Shown: positions 42,800 through 52,126 of the stretch, one piece after another
Layout: each line of letters begins with the position of its first letter
Numbering within the stretch: position 1 is the first letter of the stretch
DNA from: Bordetella bronchialis
GTDB lineage: Bacteria; Pseudomonadota; Gammaproteobacteria; Burkholderiales; Burkholderiaceae_B
Reading direction: 5' to 3'
NCBI RefSeq assembly: GCF_001676705.1
Contig: NZ_CP016170.1
Location: 2,852,001-2,916,000, forward strand
DNA length: 64,000 bases
Translations under genes and position numbers: made by a program
The notes under the pieces: model-generated
What the model saw: only the letters and a program-made list of their open reading frames with translations
Told to the model about the DNA's origin: nothing
The model's database searches: none

Positions 42800-43120
42800 C
42801 TATTGGGCCGCTGGCGTGGCGGCGACGTTGGCCGATCCTGCCGGCGAAACGCCACGCTGCATTTCGATGTTCAGCCACTTGTCGCCGGGTTCGCCGCTGA
42901 AGGTGCGGGCGCTGCCGGGCGCCAGGTGATATTCCGTTCTTTGGGTGTTTTCGGATTCCACGTAGAAAACGATCTCTTGATCCAGGGTGTTCACCACATA
43001 GATCTGTTCCGTCGTAACGGAGAAGGTCGGGGGGATCGTGGCGGCGGTCTGCGCCTTGGCGGCAAGCGGGGCCGACAAGACGAAGGCAAGCGCCACATGG
43101 CGATGCAAGGAGCTGCGCAT
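42800..43120 (-). CDS. Small exported protein of unknown function
   Basis: The protein has 106 residues. A Sec signal peptide (RSSLHRHVALAFVLSAPLAA KAQ region) leaves a mature protein of about 80 residues with alternating beta-type segments (EQIYVVNTLDQEIVFYVESE, then RTEYHLAPGSARTF and DKWLNIEM). It has no cysteines and no motif I know. The ATG at 43120 follows GAGG; a longer start would put 26 residues before the signal. The neighbours (rcnA and a binding-protein gene) give no clear clue. I would call it a periplasmic protein, possibly an immunoglobulin-like small fold. Confidence 0.65.
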   Translation of the reverse strand: MRSSLHRHVALAFVLSAPLAAKAQTAATIPPTFSVTTEQIYVVNTLDQEIVFYVESENTQRTEYHLAPGSARTFSGEPGDKWLNIEMQRGVSPAGSANVAATPAAQ

Positions 43121-43573
43121 GATGATGACCTCGGCGTATCCAGGAATGGGCGACGGCGGCCTGCGCGGGCGGGTCGCGCCCAGGCAGGATGCGTTCACGC
43201 GTCAAGCTCGCGTTGCCGTCGCGATAGCGCGCAACGGGCCGGCGGCAAGCGCGGAATGCCACGCCGGCGCTGATTACACAGCGCGCGTTGCCGCCGAACA
43301 ATTGCCAATACGCTCAGTGCCTGACGTGGCGCGGCGCCGGCACGATCCTTAGGGATACGTCCATGGCGCGCCGCGGCAGGCGCTTGGCGTGCGATTGCGC
43401 CGCTTCTTTCATCCCTATGGCGACGACTTCCCGTCGTGTTCGCTTCGCCTGGCCCGCCGGTGGGGGCGAGCCGCTCCCCCGCATCGAGGGATTGCTACCG
43501 AGTGCCTAGACCAAGACCGGCCGCACGGCGCATGGGCGTCGATAACCGCACAGCTGTGGCCGCCATCCCGGCA
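43121..43573. other. Intergenic region, no gene recognised
   Basis: The frames here are short and show no family resemblance or good ribosome sites. A few small GC-rich hairpins occur, for example around 43456-43482. I see no clear promoter or operator. Confidence 0.4.
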
Positions 43574-44518
43574 TCAGCGTCCCGCTTCGCGCGCCACGCC
43601 GGGATCCAGCATGGCGGCCAGCTCGCCGCGGCTGCGCGGCGCGCGCTTCTGCACGCCGGCGGCCCAGGGCTCCATATCGGTCAGGACGGCGATGAGGGAT
43701 TCCGTATCCAGGCGCGCCGGAAAGCGGAACTGCGGCCAGGCTTTCTCGATGACGGAGACGGGGGCATTGACCGCCTGGGACAGGGCAGGCCAGTGCTTGC
43801 GCGGATGCGCGGTCAGCTCCTGCGATACCTCCGCGATGGTGCGGATGGCGCGTACCAGCGCCGCGCGTCGCGCCGGGTCGTTCAGCACCGCCGTGGTCGT
43901 GTTCAGGTTGAACCGCTCGAAGTAGGCATGCGGCGGCTTGCGCGGGTCGGTCATGACAATGGCGTCCTGGCCCAGCGCGTCGATGGCGTTCTGCGGGTGC
44001 GGCTCCCACATTGCCATGGCGTCCGCCTGGCCCCGTACCAGGGCCGGCGGCATGGCCTCGGGCTCGAGCTTGACCGGTGCGATATCGGCCAGGTCCAGCC
44101 CGGCCGTGGCGAGCATGACGCGCAGAAAATACTCCGACGAGGTTGCCGGCGTGTACGCCACCCGCTTGCCGCGCAGGTCCGCGATACGGTGTATGCCGGC
44201 GCTGCGCCGGCCCACCATGCGGTAATGGCATTCGGCCAGCGTCAGTATCACGCGCAGCTGCGGCCGCAGGACGGCGCTCAGGGTGGCCTGGGTCTCGCTG
44301 CCCGTGGCCGCGTCGACCTGGCCGGCCACCAGCCGTGCCGACGCCGCCCGGCCATTGGGCAGGCGCACCACGCGTATGCCGGGCGGACTGCCGATCAACA
44401 GGGGCCCGCTTTCTATGGTGGTCTGGTTGACGGCGACCGGCATCTGGGTCGCCTCGGCGCGGGCGGCCGATATCAGGGGCGCGGCGGCCAGCCATCCCAG
44501 CAGTTGGCGTCTTTGCAT
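43574..44518 (-). CDS. ABC-type periplasmic binding protein (NMT1/SsuA-like)
   Basis: The protein has 314 residues. It has a signal peptide (MQRRQLLGWLAAAPLISAARA) and an aliphatic-sulfonate/THI5-type solute-binding fold (RVVRLPNGRAASARLVAGQV, IADLRGKRVAYTPATSSEYF, LVRGQADAMAMWEPHPQNAI). Family members bind sulfonates, nitrate, taurine or pyrimidine precursors for ABC uptake. No permease or ATPase gene is adjacent. It follows the esterase gene by 31 bases on the same strand, so the binding protein may capture a product of that hydrolase or a related compound. Confidence 0.87.
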   Translation of the reverse strand: MQRRQLLGWLAAAPLISAARAEATQMPVAVNQTTIESGPLLIGSPPGIRVVRLPNGRAASARLVAGQVDAATGSETQATLSAVLRPQLRVILTLAECHYRMVGRRSAGIHRIADLRGKRVAYTPATSSEYFLRVMLATAGLDLADIAPVKLEPEAMPPALVRGQADAMAMWEPHPQNAIDALGQDAIVMTDPRKPPHAYFERFNLNTTTAVLNDPARRAALVRAIRTIAEVSQELTAHPRKHWPALSQAVNAPVSVIEKAWPQFRFPARLDTESLIAVLTDMEPWAAGVQKRAPRSRGELAAMLDPGVAREAGR

Positions 44519-44549
44519 CGTTGTCTCCTGCGCGGCGCGCGCCTGTCCG

Positions 44550-45617
44550 TCACGACTTTTCGATGTTGCGGTCGATCCAGTCCAGCAGCCAGTCGGCCAC
44601 CTGCAGGCTGTTGGCGTCCTGCATCAACATATGGGAATTGCCGCGGAAGCCGACCTGTGGCAGCTCCACGAGCCGCGCCTTGCCGCCGGCCTTGGCGACC
44701 GCATCGATGAATTCCCGGCATTTCCGCAGGCGTGGCGCCCAGCGCGGGGCGATCTCGACGTTGTCGCCATACACCACCAGGATAGGCATCCTGGTATAGG
44801 GGCGCAGGTCGCCGGTGGGGGCGGGGCATACCGTCGGTTCGATGGCGACGATACCGGCTATGCCCTCGGTACTGAGCGCCGCCGTCTGGAAGGGATAGAC
44901 GCCTCCCTGGGAATGGCTCATCAGCACCGTGCCGTGCAGCCGTTGGGCCAGGCGGGAAAGATTGGGCACGGTGGGATTGGGCGAGGGCAGGGCGGCGAAC
45001 CAGTCCGGCACCAGTTGCTTCCAGAGTTCGGCCTGCGCCTGCAGCGGGAATTGCAGATTGGGATAGGGCTTGGGATATTCCGGCCCGAAGCGGAAGACCG
45101 TCCAGGCTTCCTCGTGGCCAGCGGCGAACAGGGCCGGCAGGGTGTCCGGCGCAGTCTTGCCCATTTTCACGCTGTTGATGGCGGACGGATCGAAGGCAGA
45201 GCGCCCGCGCGACACCTGGTCGATCGTATAGGTGGCGTATCCCTTGCGGACGAAATACTCCTGCCAGCCCATGCGGCCGTCGGGGGTGGTTTCCCAGGTC
45301 TTGGCCGTCAGGCAGCAGCCGTGGATCAGCGTGATGGGATAGCGCCTGGCATGCGGTGGGACCTGGTAGCTGACGTACATCTGGTCCACCGTTATCGTGC
45401 CGTCGGCGCCGCGGCCCGGCGCCGTGGACAGGGTGTCCGAATGCACGTCGCGGCCACCGACGAAGAAGCTGCCTTGCGCCTGTATCGTCAATGGCCCCGC
45501 CGCCGCCTGTGCCGGTCCGGCCGCCCGGACGGCCGCGCCCCCCGTCGCCATCGTCAATGCCAGGGCCGTCAAGGCGCCACGCAGGGCATGGCGCCACCGC
45601 GAACCGGTTTCCATCAT
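44550..45617 (-). CDS. Exported alpha/beta-hydrolase (esterase)
   Basis: The protein has about 355 residues. A signal peptide covers about the first 40 (RHALRGALTALALTMATGGA). The hydrolase core shows the oxyanion-hole strand ITLIHGCCLTAKTWETTP, the nucleophile elbow MSHSQGGVYPF (Ser), an acid in LVVYGDNVEIAP and a late His in RGNSHMLMQDAN. Two adjacent cysteines follow the first His-Gly. It likely hydrolyses esters or lactones in the periplasm. GGAGAC precedes two consecutive ATG codons at 45617 and 45614; either may be used. It forms a probable two-gene operon with the binding-protein gene downstream. Confidence 0.85.
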   Translation of the reverse strand: MMETGSRWRHALRGALTALALTMATGGAAVRAAGPAQAAAGPLTIQAQGSFFVGGRDVHSDTLSTAPGRGADGTITVDQMYVSYQVPPHARRYPITLIHGCCLTAKTWETTPDGRMGWQEYFVRKGYATYTIDQVSRGRSAFDPSAINSVKMGKTAPDTLPALFAAGHEEAWTVFRFGPEYPKPYPNLQFPLQAQAELWKQLVPDWFAALPSPNPTVPNLSRLAQRLHGTVLMSHSQGGVYPFQTAALSTEGIAGIVAIEPTVCPAPTGDLRPYTRMPILVVYGDNVEIAPRWAPRLRKCREFIDAVAKAGGKARLVELPQVGFRGNSHMLMQDANSLQVADWLLDWIDRNIEKS

Positions 45618-45922
45618 CTTGTCTCCGTTTGTCGTTGTATCGCGGCAAACGCCCGGCGCCGCGCGCCGGCATGGCCTGCCGTGGTGCCGCAAGCGTAGCG
45701 GGCACCGACTGACAGCGCGCTGACCGCGCCGCGCCACGCGGGTATCCGGGGAAGCGGCGGGTGCCGGCGGTCGGTCCTTATCGTGCCCGCGGTCGTCGTG
45801 CCGCTGTCGTCGTGCGCCTGTCACGCCACCGTCATCCGCGCAGCGTATTGATGGGCGCCTGCGCGGCCGCACGGGTCGCGCAGGCGCGGGCGCTCGCCCT
45901 ACACCCCATCATTCCTGCCGCA
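45618..45922. other. Divergent intergenic region, esterase / ZntB-like gene
   Basis: This is GC-rich throughout. A short direct repeat, GTCGTCGTGC, occurs twice near 45793-45815. No clear promoter boxes or gene are seen. Confidence 0.4.
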
Positions 45923-46957
45923 ATGGATACTTCCGTCCGCACGGACACCCTGGAAAGCCGCAGGCGGCTGCTGGCCCTGGCCGACGGGCCGGGCGGCCTG
46001 ATCTGCGCCTTCCGCTTCGGCCGCGGCGCCCCGCGGCGCCTGAACTGGGCCGACATCCAGGTCCCGCCGCCGGCCGCGTCCGGCGAATTCACCTGGATGC
46101 ACCTGAAGTCGGCCGACGGCCGCATACACGATTGGCTGGAACACAACCAGGACATCCCCGAAGCCGCGCGCGCCTTCCTGGCGGGCCGCGACAGCCGTCC
46201 GCGCCTGCATGTCACCGACGAGGGCGTCCATGGCCTGCTGGTCGACCTGAAGATGGACGCGGAAGCGCAGGACGACGAGAAAGGCGTGCTGCATTTCTTC
46301 ATGGACGGCACGCGGCTGATCACCGTGCGCACGCGGGCGCTGCGCTCCACGGACCGGCTGCGGCGCCTGGTCGAGGACGGCGCCGACTACGGCTGCACCC
46401 TGGAGCTGCTGGCCGCCTTGCTGCAATGCCTGCACGAAGGCTTCCTGGAACGGCTGGAAGCGCTGACCGACGAGGTCGACGATATCGAGGCATCGGTGCT
46501 GTCCGACCGCCAGCAGGCCGACCGCAGCGCGCTCAGCGCCGTGCGGCGGCAACTGGCCGAGTTCCGCCGCCACATCAATCCGGAACGCAACATCCTGGGC
46601 CGCCTGTGCACCTTGGGGCATGCGTGGGCCGACAGCGAGGCGCAGGACCGCCTGGTCCAGGTAATCGACGCCTTGCACGGCCTGGCCGGCGCCATCGATG
46701 CCTTGTACGAGCGTGCCAAGCTGTTGCAGGAAGAGATCGCCTCGCAGATGGCCGAGCAGATGAACCGCAACCTGATGGTGCTGTCCATCCTGACCGCGCT
46801 CCTCATGCCGGGCACGCTGGTGTCCGGCATCTTCGGCATGAACATGGCGGACGTACCGGGCCTGCAGTGGCCGGGGGCGTTCTGGCTGGTGTTGAGCCTG
46901 ATGCTGGGGCTGGGCGTGGGGATGCTGCTGTTGTTGAAAAAGCTGAAACTATTCTAG
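45923..46957 (+). CDS. CorA-superfamily divalent cation transporter (ZntB-like)
   Basis: This 344-residue protein has a large cytoplasmic funnel of beta sandwich and long helices (about residues 1-275) followed by two C-terminal membrane helices. The pore signature GMN is in SGIFGMNMADVPG, between the helices. ZntB proteins move zinc with proton coupling, whereas CorA moves magnesium or cobalt. The length and N-terminal sequence (GGLICAFRFGRGAPRRLNW, FTWMHLKSADGRIHDWL) favour ZntB. The start at 45923 gives a hydrophilic N-terminus; the longer frame adds an Arg-rich leader. It stands alone, divergent from the esterase gene and convergent with ppk2. Confidence 0.9.
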   Translation: MDTSVRTDTLESRRRLLALADGPGGLICAFRFGRGAPRRLNWADIQVPPPAASGEFTWMHLKSADGRIHDWLEHNQDIPEAARAFLAGRDSRPRLHVTDEGVHGLLVDLKMDAEAQDDEKGVLHFFMDGTRLITVRTRALRSTDRLRRLVEDGADYGCTLELLAALLQCLHEGFLERLEALTDEVDDIEASVLSDRQQADRSALSAVRRQLAEFRRHINPERNILGRLCTLGHAWADSEAQDRLVQVIDALHGLAGAIDALYERAKLLQEEIASQMAEQMNRNLMVLSILTALLMPGTLVSGIFGMNMADVPGLQWPGAFWLVLSLMLGLGVGMLLLLKKLKLF

Positions 46958-47007
46958 GGCGGCGCGTTCGCATCGCATGCGCGACGCGTCCACTGTGCAC
47001 GGCGCGT

Positions 47008-47967
47008 TCAATACCGCTCGGGCACCATCATATGGGCCGGCACGGGATGGCGCACATAATCGGCATGCCTTTCGCGCGGGGGCAGTACGATGCCGGGACG
47101 TTCGATGTCGTGGTACGGCATCTGCGCCAGCAGGTGGCTGATGCAGTTCAGCCGGGCGCGCTTCTTGTCCACCGCCTGCACCACCCACCAGGGCGCTTCG
47201 GGAATGTGGGTGCGCTCCAGCATGGTTTCCTTGGCGCGCGTGTAGGCTTCCCAGCGGCGGCGCGATTCCAGGTCCATGGGGCTGAGCTTCCATTGCTTCA
47301 GCGGATCGTTGATGCGGCCCAGGAAGCGCAGGTGCTGTTCTTCGTCGGTGATGGAGAACCAGTACTTGATCAACTGGATACCCGAGCGCACCAGCATCTT
47401 TTCGAACTCGGGCACGGTGCGGAAGAATTCTTCGTACTGTTCGTCCGTGCAGAAGCCCATGACATGCTCGACGCCGGCCCGGTTGTACCAGCTGCGGTCG
47501 AACAGCACGATCTCGCCGGCGGCCGGCAGGTGCGACACGTAACGCTGGAAATACCATTGCGTGCGTTCGCGGTCGTTGGGCGCGGGCAGGGCGGCCACGC
47601 GGCACACGCGCGGGTTCAGGCGCTGCGTGATGCGCTTGATGACGCCACCCTTGCCGGCGGCATCGCGCCCTTCGAACAGGATAACGACTTTGTGCCCCGT
47701 GGCCACCACCCAGTTCTGCAGCTTGACCAGTTCGCCCTGCAGGCGGAACAGCTCGCGGAAATAGGTGCGGCGCCAGGCCTTTTCCTCGTCCGTGGGCAGC
47801 TGGGCGGCCTGGCCCTGCAATTCCTCGAAGGTGCGGTCTTCCAGCTCCAGTTCGAGTTCTTCGTCGTAGTGGTCGGCCAGATCGCGATGTATCCGCCGCA
47901 CCAGGTCTTCGTCGATGGCTGCCTGCTTCCCGTCCACATCCGGCTCCCTGTGCGATTCCGGCGCCAT
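47008..47967 (-). CDS. ppk2: Polyphosphate kinase 2 (PPK2 family)
   Basis: This cytoplasmic kinase of about 319 residues has Walker A in VVILFEGRDAAGKGGVIKRI, the lid with NPRVCRVAALPAPNDRERTQ and Walker B in EIVLFDRSWYNRAGVEHVMG. The C-terminal HDIERPGIVLPPRE-type end is usual for the class I enzymes, which phosphorylate nucleoside diphosphates using polyphosphate. The start is uncertain: in-frame ATGs at 47994, 47979 and 47967 all lack a strong ribosome site, and 47967 is chosen because conserved sequence begins after it. It is monocistronic. Confidence 0.92.
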   Translation of the reverse strand: MAPESHREPDVDGKQAAIDEDLVRRIHRDLADHYDEELELELEDRTFEELQGQAAQLPTDEEKAWRRTYFRELFRLQGELVKLQNWVVATGHKVVILFEGRDAAGKGGVIKRITQRLNPRVCRVAALPAPNDRERTQWYFQRYVSHLPAAGEIVLFDRSWYNRAGVEHVMGFCTDEQYEEFFRTVPEFEKMLVRSGIQLIKYWFSITDEEQHLRFLGRINDPLKQWKLSPMDLESRRRWEAYTRAKETMLERTHIPEAPWWVVQAVDKKRARLNCISHLLAQMPYHDIERPGIVLPPRERHADYVRHPVPAHMMVPERY

Positions 47968-48203
47968 GCTATGACACATCGATGACAGCGACATGACGGC
48001 CGCGACCGCTGCTTTTCCCCTTCGTTTGGGGGATGGAAGGGATGAGACCCGGCGTGACAGCATGCTGGCATTTCGGAGTCGACCGGATGTAAACGCATCG
48101 GCGCCGCCTCGGTCGCCGTCGCCACGGCCGGCATCATCCGGCTTAAGGCATGCGCGGGGCATCGAGTCGTCCAGGCAGATCGAAAAGAGGACACACGTTC
48201 ATC

Positions 48204-49223
48204 ATGCAAGAAGAAAACGTGGAATCCCTGCAGGCCATGAGCGCGACGCTTCCCGTTCGAGAGAACGGCCGAAGCGGCTATGCACGCGGTCGCCGGGCCG
48301 CGCGCTTCCTCGCGATTGCCGCGGTGGTGTGGGCGGTGCTGGACGGCCTTTATGCCGCCTTTCCCATGATCCGGCCGGGCGCGGACATCGTCATGGAAGC
48401 CAAGTTCCAGTCCCTGGTGAAAGGGCGGCTGTTCTCGCCGGAGGATCGCGCGCGCGTGCTGGTCTTCGGCAACAGCAAGACTTTGGCCGGCTTCCGGCCC
48501 GAGGACTTCGATGGTGCCTTCCGGCCCGGCGTGCGTTCGTACAACCTGGGTTTGCCCGGCGACGCCCGCATCCTGCCTATCCTGGAAGCGGCCCTGGCCG
48601 CGGGCAACGTACCCACCCACGTGTTGCTGACCATGGCCTGGGACGACAAGCCCAAGCCCACCCTGCTGGACCGCTTGCGCGACGACGAGACCATCCTGTA
48701 TACCCTGGTGCCGTTCCGCGACCTGCCGCGCGACATCACCGCCTTCATCGTCTCCAGCCATTTCCGCTTCCGCGAGCGCTACGAGGAAGGCCGGCACGAG
48801 CGCGACCGCATGCTGGCGCAGCGCGGCTGGTATTTCATCAAGGGGCAAAGCTATTTCCCCAGCGGCGAGCTGCCCGACGACTACGCCATTCCCAGCGACC
48901 ATCCCGACGAATTCCTTGCGCGGCCGATTCCGCCGGCGTCCTTCGTGCTGGACGAGCTGGACAGGCTGTCGCGCCAGTACGGGTTCAAGGTCATCCTGGT
49001 CCCGGGCAATACGCGCCGCCATGCGCAGGCGCCGGCGCCGGCCGGCGACGAGCGCCGCGCCCTGGATATCGCGGGCCATCCCGGCATGCGCGTCATCGGG
49101 CCCGATTACTGGATCTATCCGCCCAAGGACTACTCCGACGCGGTGCACCTGAATCCCGCCGGGGCCCTGGCGTACACGCATGACCTGGCGCGCCTGGTCG
49201 CCGACAGCGGGGTCCTGAACTGA
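48204..49223 (+). CDS. SGNH-hydrolase-like membrane protein paired with MBOAT
   Basis: The protein has 339 residues. One N-terminal membrane helix (about 32-53) anchors a periplasmic domain. LVFGNSKTLAGFRPEDFD resembles the first SGNH block, in which Ser is the nucleophile. The C-terminal SDAVHLNPAGALAYT supplies the Asp-x-x-His dyad. Together these fit an acyl-transfer SGNH domain like AlgX, AlgJ or DltD-type partners of MBOAT proteins. Its TGA overlaps the MBOAT ATG by one base. The likely job is to pass acetyl groups delivered by the MBOAT protein to an extracytoplasmic glycan. The start at 48204 follows AAGAGG. Confidence 0.8.
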   Translation: MQEENVESLQAMSATLPVRENGRSGYARGRRAARFLAIAAVVWAVLDGLYAAFPMIRPGADIVMEAKFQSLVKGRLFSPEDRARVLVFGNSKTLAGFRPEDFDGAFRPGVRSYNLGLPGDARILPILEAALAAGNVPTHVLLTMAWDDKPKPTLLDRLRDDETILYTLVPFRDLPRDITAFIVSSHFRFRERYEEGRHERDRMLAQRGWYFIKGQSYFPSGELPDDYAIPSDHPDEFLARPIPPASFVLDELDRLSRQYGFKVILVPGNTRRHAQAPAPAGDERRALDIAGHPGMRVIGPDYWIYPPKDYSDAVHLNPAGALAYTHDLARLVADSGVLN

Positions 49224-50662
49224 TGCTATTCAACTCCTTCGAGTTCGTGGCCTTCTTCGGCGCCTTCCTGGCCGTGTTCTTCACGGTGCGGCCCGGACAG
49301 CAACCCATGGTGCTGCTGATCGCCAGCTACCTTTTCTACATGGGCTGGCGTCCGTCCTTCGCCATCCTGCTGGCGTTCACCACCATCGTGGACTACACGA
49401 CGGCCCTGGCCATGGAAAGGGCGCGCGGGGAGCCGGGGCGGCGCCTGTACATGGCGGCGGCGCTGGCCATCAACCTGGGCATCCTGGGGACGGTCAAGTA
49501 CCTGGATTTCGCGATATCCAACATCGTGGGGATCACCGGCTTCTTCGGCATCGAGATCCCCGCCCATGCGCTGGGCCTGGTCCTGCCCGTGGGCATTTCC
49601 TTCTACACCTTCCAGTCCGTGGGCTACACGCTGGACGTCTACAACCGGCGGATACCCGCGGAGATGGATTTCATCGTCTATGCCCAGTATGTGTCCTTCT
49701 TTCCGCAACTGGTGGCCGGGCCCATCGAGCGGGGCGGGCATATGTTGCCGCAGTTCAGGCGGCCCCATGTTTTCCGCTACGACAACCTGGTCGGCGGCGG
49801 GTGGCTGATCGGCTATGGGCTGTTCAAGAAGATGTGCATCGCGGACGTCATTTCGCCCTTCGTGGCGGGCATCTACGCCAATCCCGGGGCGTATTCCGGC
49901 GGATACCACGCGCTGGCCGCGGCCCTGTTCGCGGTACAGATCTATTGCGATTTCTCCGGCTACTCCGACATCGCGCGGGGCGCCGCGCGCATCATGGATT
50001 GCGAGCTGATGGTCAATTTCCGCCAGCCGTACTTCGCCGCCAGCCTGACGGAGTTCTGGCGCCGGTGGCATATCTCGCTGTCGTCCTGGTTCCGCGATTA
50101 CCTGTATATGCCCTTGGGCGGCAGCCGCCGGGCCGGACCCGTCGCGGCACGCAACATCCTGGTGGTGTTCCTGGTCAGCGGCATCTGGCATGGCGCCGGC
50201 TGGACCTTCATCGTGTGGGGGGTGCTGCATGGGCTGGGGTTGGCGATCGAACGGGGCTTTCGCGATACGGCCGCGCGGCGGTGGCTGGCCGCCTCGCTGC
50301 CTCGCCTGTCCACCCTGCTGGCGCATGCCTGGACGCTGCTGGTGGTACTGGCCGCATGGGTGTTCTTCCGGGCGGGCTCGCTGTCCGACGCGGTCCAGGT
50401 CTTCCGGCACCTGGGTACGGGGGGCGCGTTCTCCTACGGGGTTTTCAACACCCTGGGCCTGTCGGCGTTCCAGATCGCCATCCTGGCCGTCTCGCTGCTG
50501 TTATTGCTGGCGGTCGACTACCACCTGGTCTACCGGCCGGAACGCCTGCGCCGCCTGGCCGGCATGCCCGCGGTCGGTACGGCCGCGGGCGTCGCGCTGG
50601 GCTATTACGTCCTGCTGTTCGGCGTCTTCGGCCGCACGGAATTCATTTACTTCCAGTTCTGA
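49223..50662 (+). CDS. MBOAT family O-acyltransferase (AlgI-like)
   Basis: This 479-residue polytopic inner-membrane protein has about 11-12 segments. Hallmarks are FNSFEFVAFFGAFLAVFF at the start, VGISFYTFQSVGYTLDVYN, FFPQLVAGPIERGGHMLPQF, SLTEFWRRWHISLSSWFRDY, LYMPLGGSRR and the catalytic His in SGIWHGAGWTFIVWGVLHG. AlgI-type proteins transfer acetyl groups from a cytoplasmic donor across the membrane. Paired with the SGNH gene it forms a minimal O-acetylation module. No polysaccharide synthase is nearby, so the acceptor (exopolysaccharide, peptidoglycan, O-antigen or other) is unknown. Confidence 0.93.
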   Translation: MLFNSFEFVAFFGAFLAVFFTVRPGQQPMVLLIASYLFYMGWRPSFAILLAFTTIVDYTTALAMERARGEPGRRLYMAAALAINLGILGTVKYLDFAISNIVGITGFFGIEIPAHALGLVLPVGISFYTFQSVGYTLDVYNRRIPAEMDFIVYAQYVSFFPQLVAGPIERGGHMLPQFRRPHVFRYDNLVGGGWLIGYGLFKKMCIADVISPFVAGIYANPGAYSGGYHALAAALFAVQIYCDFSGYSDIARGAARIMDCELMVNFRQPYFAASLTEFWRRWHISLSSWFRDYLYMPLGGSRRAGPVAARNILVVFLVSGIWHGAGWTFIVWGVLHGLGLAIERGFRDTAARRWLAASLPRLSTLLAHAWTLLVVLAAWVFFRAGSLSDAVQVFRHLGTGGAFSYGVFNTLGLSAFQIAILAVSLLLLLAVDYHLVYRPERLRRLAGMPAVGTAAGVALGYYVLLFGVFGRTEFIYFQF

Positions 50663-50694
50663 GACGGCGAGCGAAGGCGGCCGGGGCTGCCTTG

Positions 50695-51486
50695 TCACCC
50701 CTGCCCGGACGGGGCATCGACCTGCCGGCGCACTTCATCGGCCAGCGGGTGCAGGTCGGGCAGGGACGATGGCGCCATCACGCTATATCCCAGTCCCTGG
50801 TCGGACCACGCGTAGCCCGCCACGCCACCTTGCCGGTGCGCGGACATCGGCGTGTCGCGTTCGACGGCCATCGGCCGGACCATCATGGCGATGCGGGTGC
50901 CCTGCGCATCGTCGTACAGGAAGAGGCCGGCGGGCCCGTGTTCCGTGGCGATCAGGCGGCCCCCCATGAAGCGATAGCCCGCCGCGTCCAGGTCGGGCAG
51001 GGCGATGGGCCGGTCCAGGCGTTGCGAAATCCAGGAGACCAGCTGGGTCTTGTCGGCCGCGGGCATTTCCACCGGCCGGCGGTCGTCGACCGCATAGACC
51101 CGGTAACTGGCCGCCGCCTCGCGCGCCAGCGCCGCGATGCCGCCCGACGGCCCCTGGGTCGTGCCGCGCAGGTTCCAGCCGCTTATCCCGCCTATGCCCA
51201 GCGCCAGCACGATGGATGCGGCGATGCGCCAGGGAATGCGGCGGCGTTGGCGGTGGGCCTCGACCATGCGCTTGAGGTCGAGCTCCGGCGGGATGGGTTC
51301 GTCCATGACGGGCGCCAGTTCCTCGCGCAGGCGCTGGCGCAGCGCGGCATGGCCGCGGGTCCGCGCCGCGACATCCGGATGCCGGGCAAGGTAATCCCGC
51401 ACCTGGGCCTGCCGCGGGCCGTCCAGTGCGCCGTCGACGTAGGCAAGCAGGTCCTCTTCCCGGATAGGGGATTCGTCCTGGCTCAT
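50695..51486 (-). CDS. Transmembrane anti-sigma factor
   Basis: The protein has 263 residues. The N-terminal cytoplasmic part (EEDLLAYVDGALDGPRQAQV, RDYLARHPDVAARTRGHAAL) is the anti-sigma helical domain but lacks the His-x3-Cys-x2-Cys zinc motif of ZAS proteins. One membrane helix (about 83-103, IAASIVLALGIGGISGW) leads to a periplasmic domain of about 160 residues. Its start overlaps the sigma factor gene by four bases, the standard sigma/anti-sigma arrangement. It should hold the sigma factor inactive until a periplasmic signal arrives. The RskA-like periplasmic fold is only a guess. Confidence 0.88.
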   Translation of the reverse strand: MSQDESPIREEDLLAYVDGALDGPRQAQVRDYLARHPDVAARTRGHAALRQRLREELAPVMDEPIPPELDLKRMVEAHRQRRRIPWRIAASIVLALGIGGISGWNLRGTTQGPSGGIAALAREAAASYRVYAVDDRRPVEMPAADKTQLVSWISQRLDRPIALPDLDAAGYRFMGGRLIATEHGPAGLFLYDDAQGTRIAMMVRPMAVERDTPMSAHRQGGVAGYAWSDQGLGYSVMAPSSLPDLHPLADEVRRQVDAPSGQG

Positions 51487-52052
51487 TTCACTCTCCGCAG
51501 TACAGGGCGGCCCGGGACGGCGCGCGCCTGGCCGTGCAAGCCGTCCACCGGCCCGCCGCCGGCCGTCATGGCGCCGTGCAGGATGCGCAGCAGTTTCTCG
51601 CGGGCGCGCGCCAGGCGCGACGTGACGGTACCGGTCGGGATATCCAGCACCTTGGCGGCTTCTTCGTATGTCATGTCTTCCACGGAGACCAGCAGCAGCA
51701 CGCTGCGCTGTTCGTCCGGCAGTTGTTCCAGGGCCCGCAGTACGTCGCCGTAGCGCAGGCCGTCCTCCTGGGAGGGACGCACGGCCAGTGCGTCGTCATC
51801 CACCTGGTCCAGCGTCAGGTCGGCATTGCGCGGACGCGCGCGCCGCAGGTGATCCATGGCCAGATTGTGCAGGATGGCGAAGACCCATTTGCGGGTATCG
51901 GCCACGTCGCGCCGCTGGTGCCAGCGGGCGATCACCCGCTCCAGGCAGTCCTGCACCAGGTCGTCCGCCAGGGACTTGTCGCGCAGGAGCGCCCGGGCGT
52001 AGCGGCGCAGGGCGGGAATCAGCGGCTCGACCAGCCGCATCATATCGTCCAA
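51483..52052 (-). CDS. ECF-family RNA polymerase sigma factor
   Basis: The protein has 189 residues. Region 2 (LLRDKSLADDLVQDCLERVI, TRKWVFAILHNLAMDHLRRA) and region 4 (LEQLPDEQRSVLLLVSVEDM, TYEEAAKVLDIPTGTVTSRL) are intact, with no region 3. The start appears to be TTG at 52052, since AAGGAAG lies six bases upstream; an ATG at 52043 is the alternative. It is the third gene of a four-gene unit (DUF305, YVTN, sigma, anti-sigma). A GGAAGG-N16-CGTCTA element in front of the first gene could be its own target promoter. Confidence 0.93.
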   Translation of the reverse strand: MDDMMRLVEPLIPALRRYARALLRDKSLADDLVQDCLERVIARWHQRRDVADTRKWVFAILHNLAMDHLRRARPRNADLTLDQVDDDALAVRPSQEDGLRYGDVLRALEQLPDEQRSVLLLVSVEDMTYEEAAKVLDIPTGTVTSRLARAREKLLRILHGAMTAGGGPVDGLHGQARAVPGRPVLRRVK

Positions 52053-52126
52053 GGTTCTTCCTTATCCGTTGCGATGCCAACCTGTTCGCCGGCCGGCGCC
52101 CCTGGGGGATAGCCGGCCGCCTTGCT

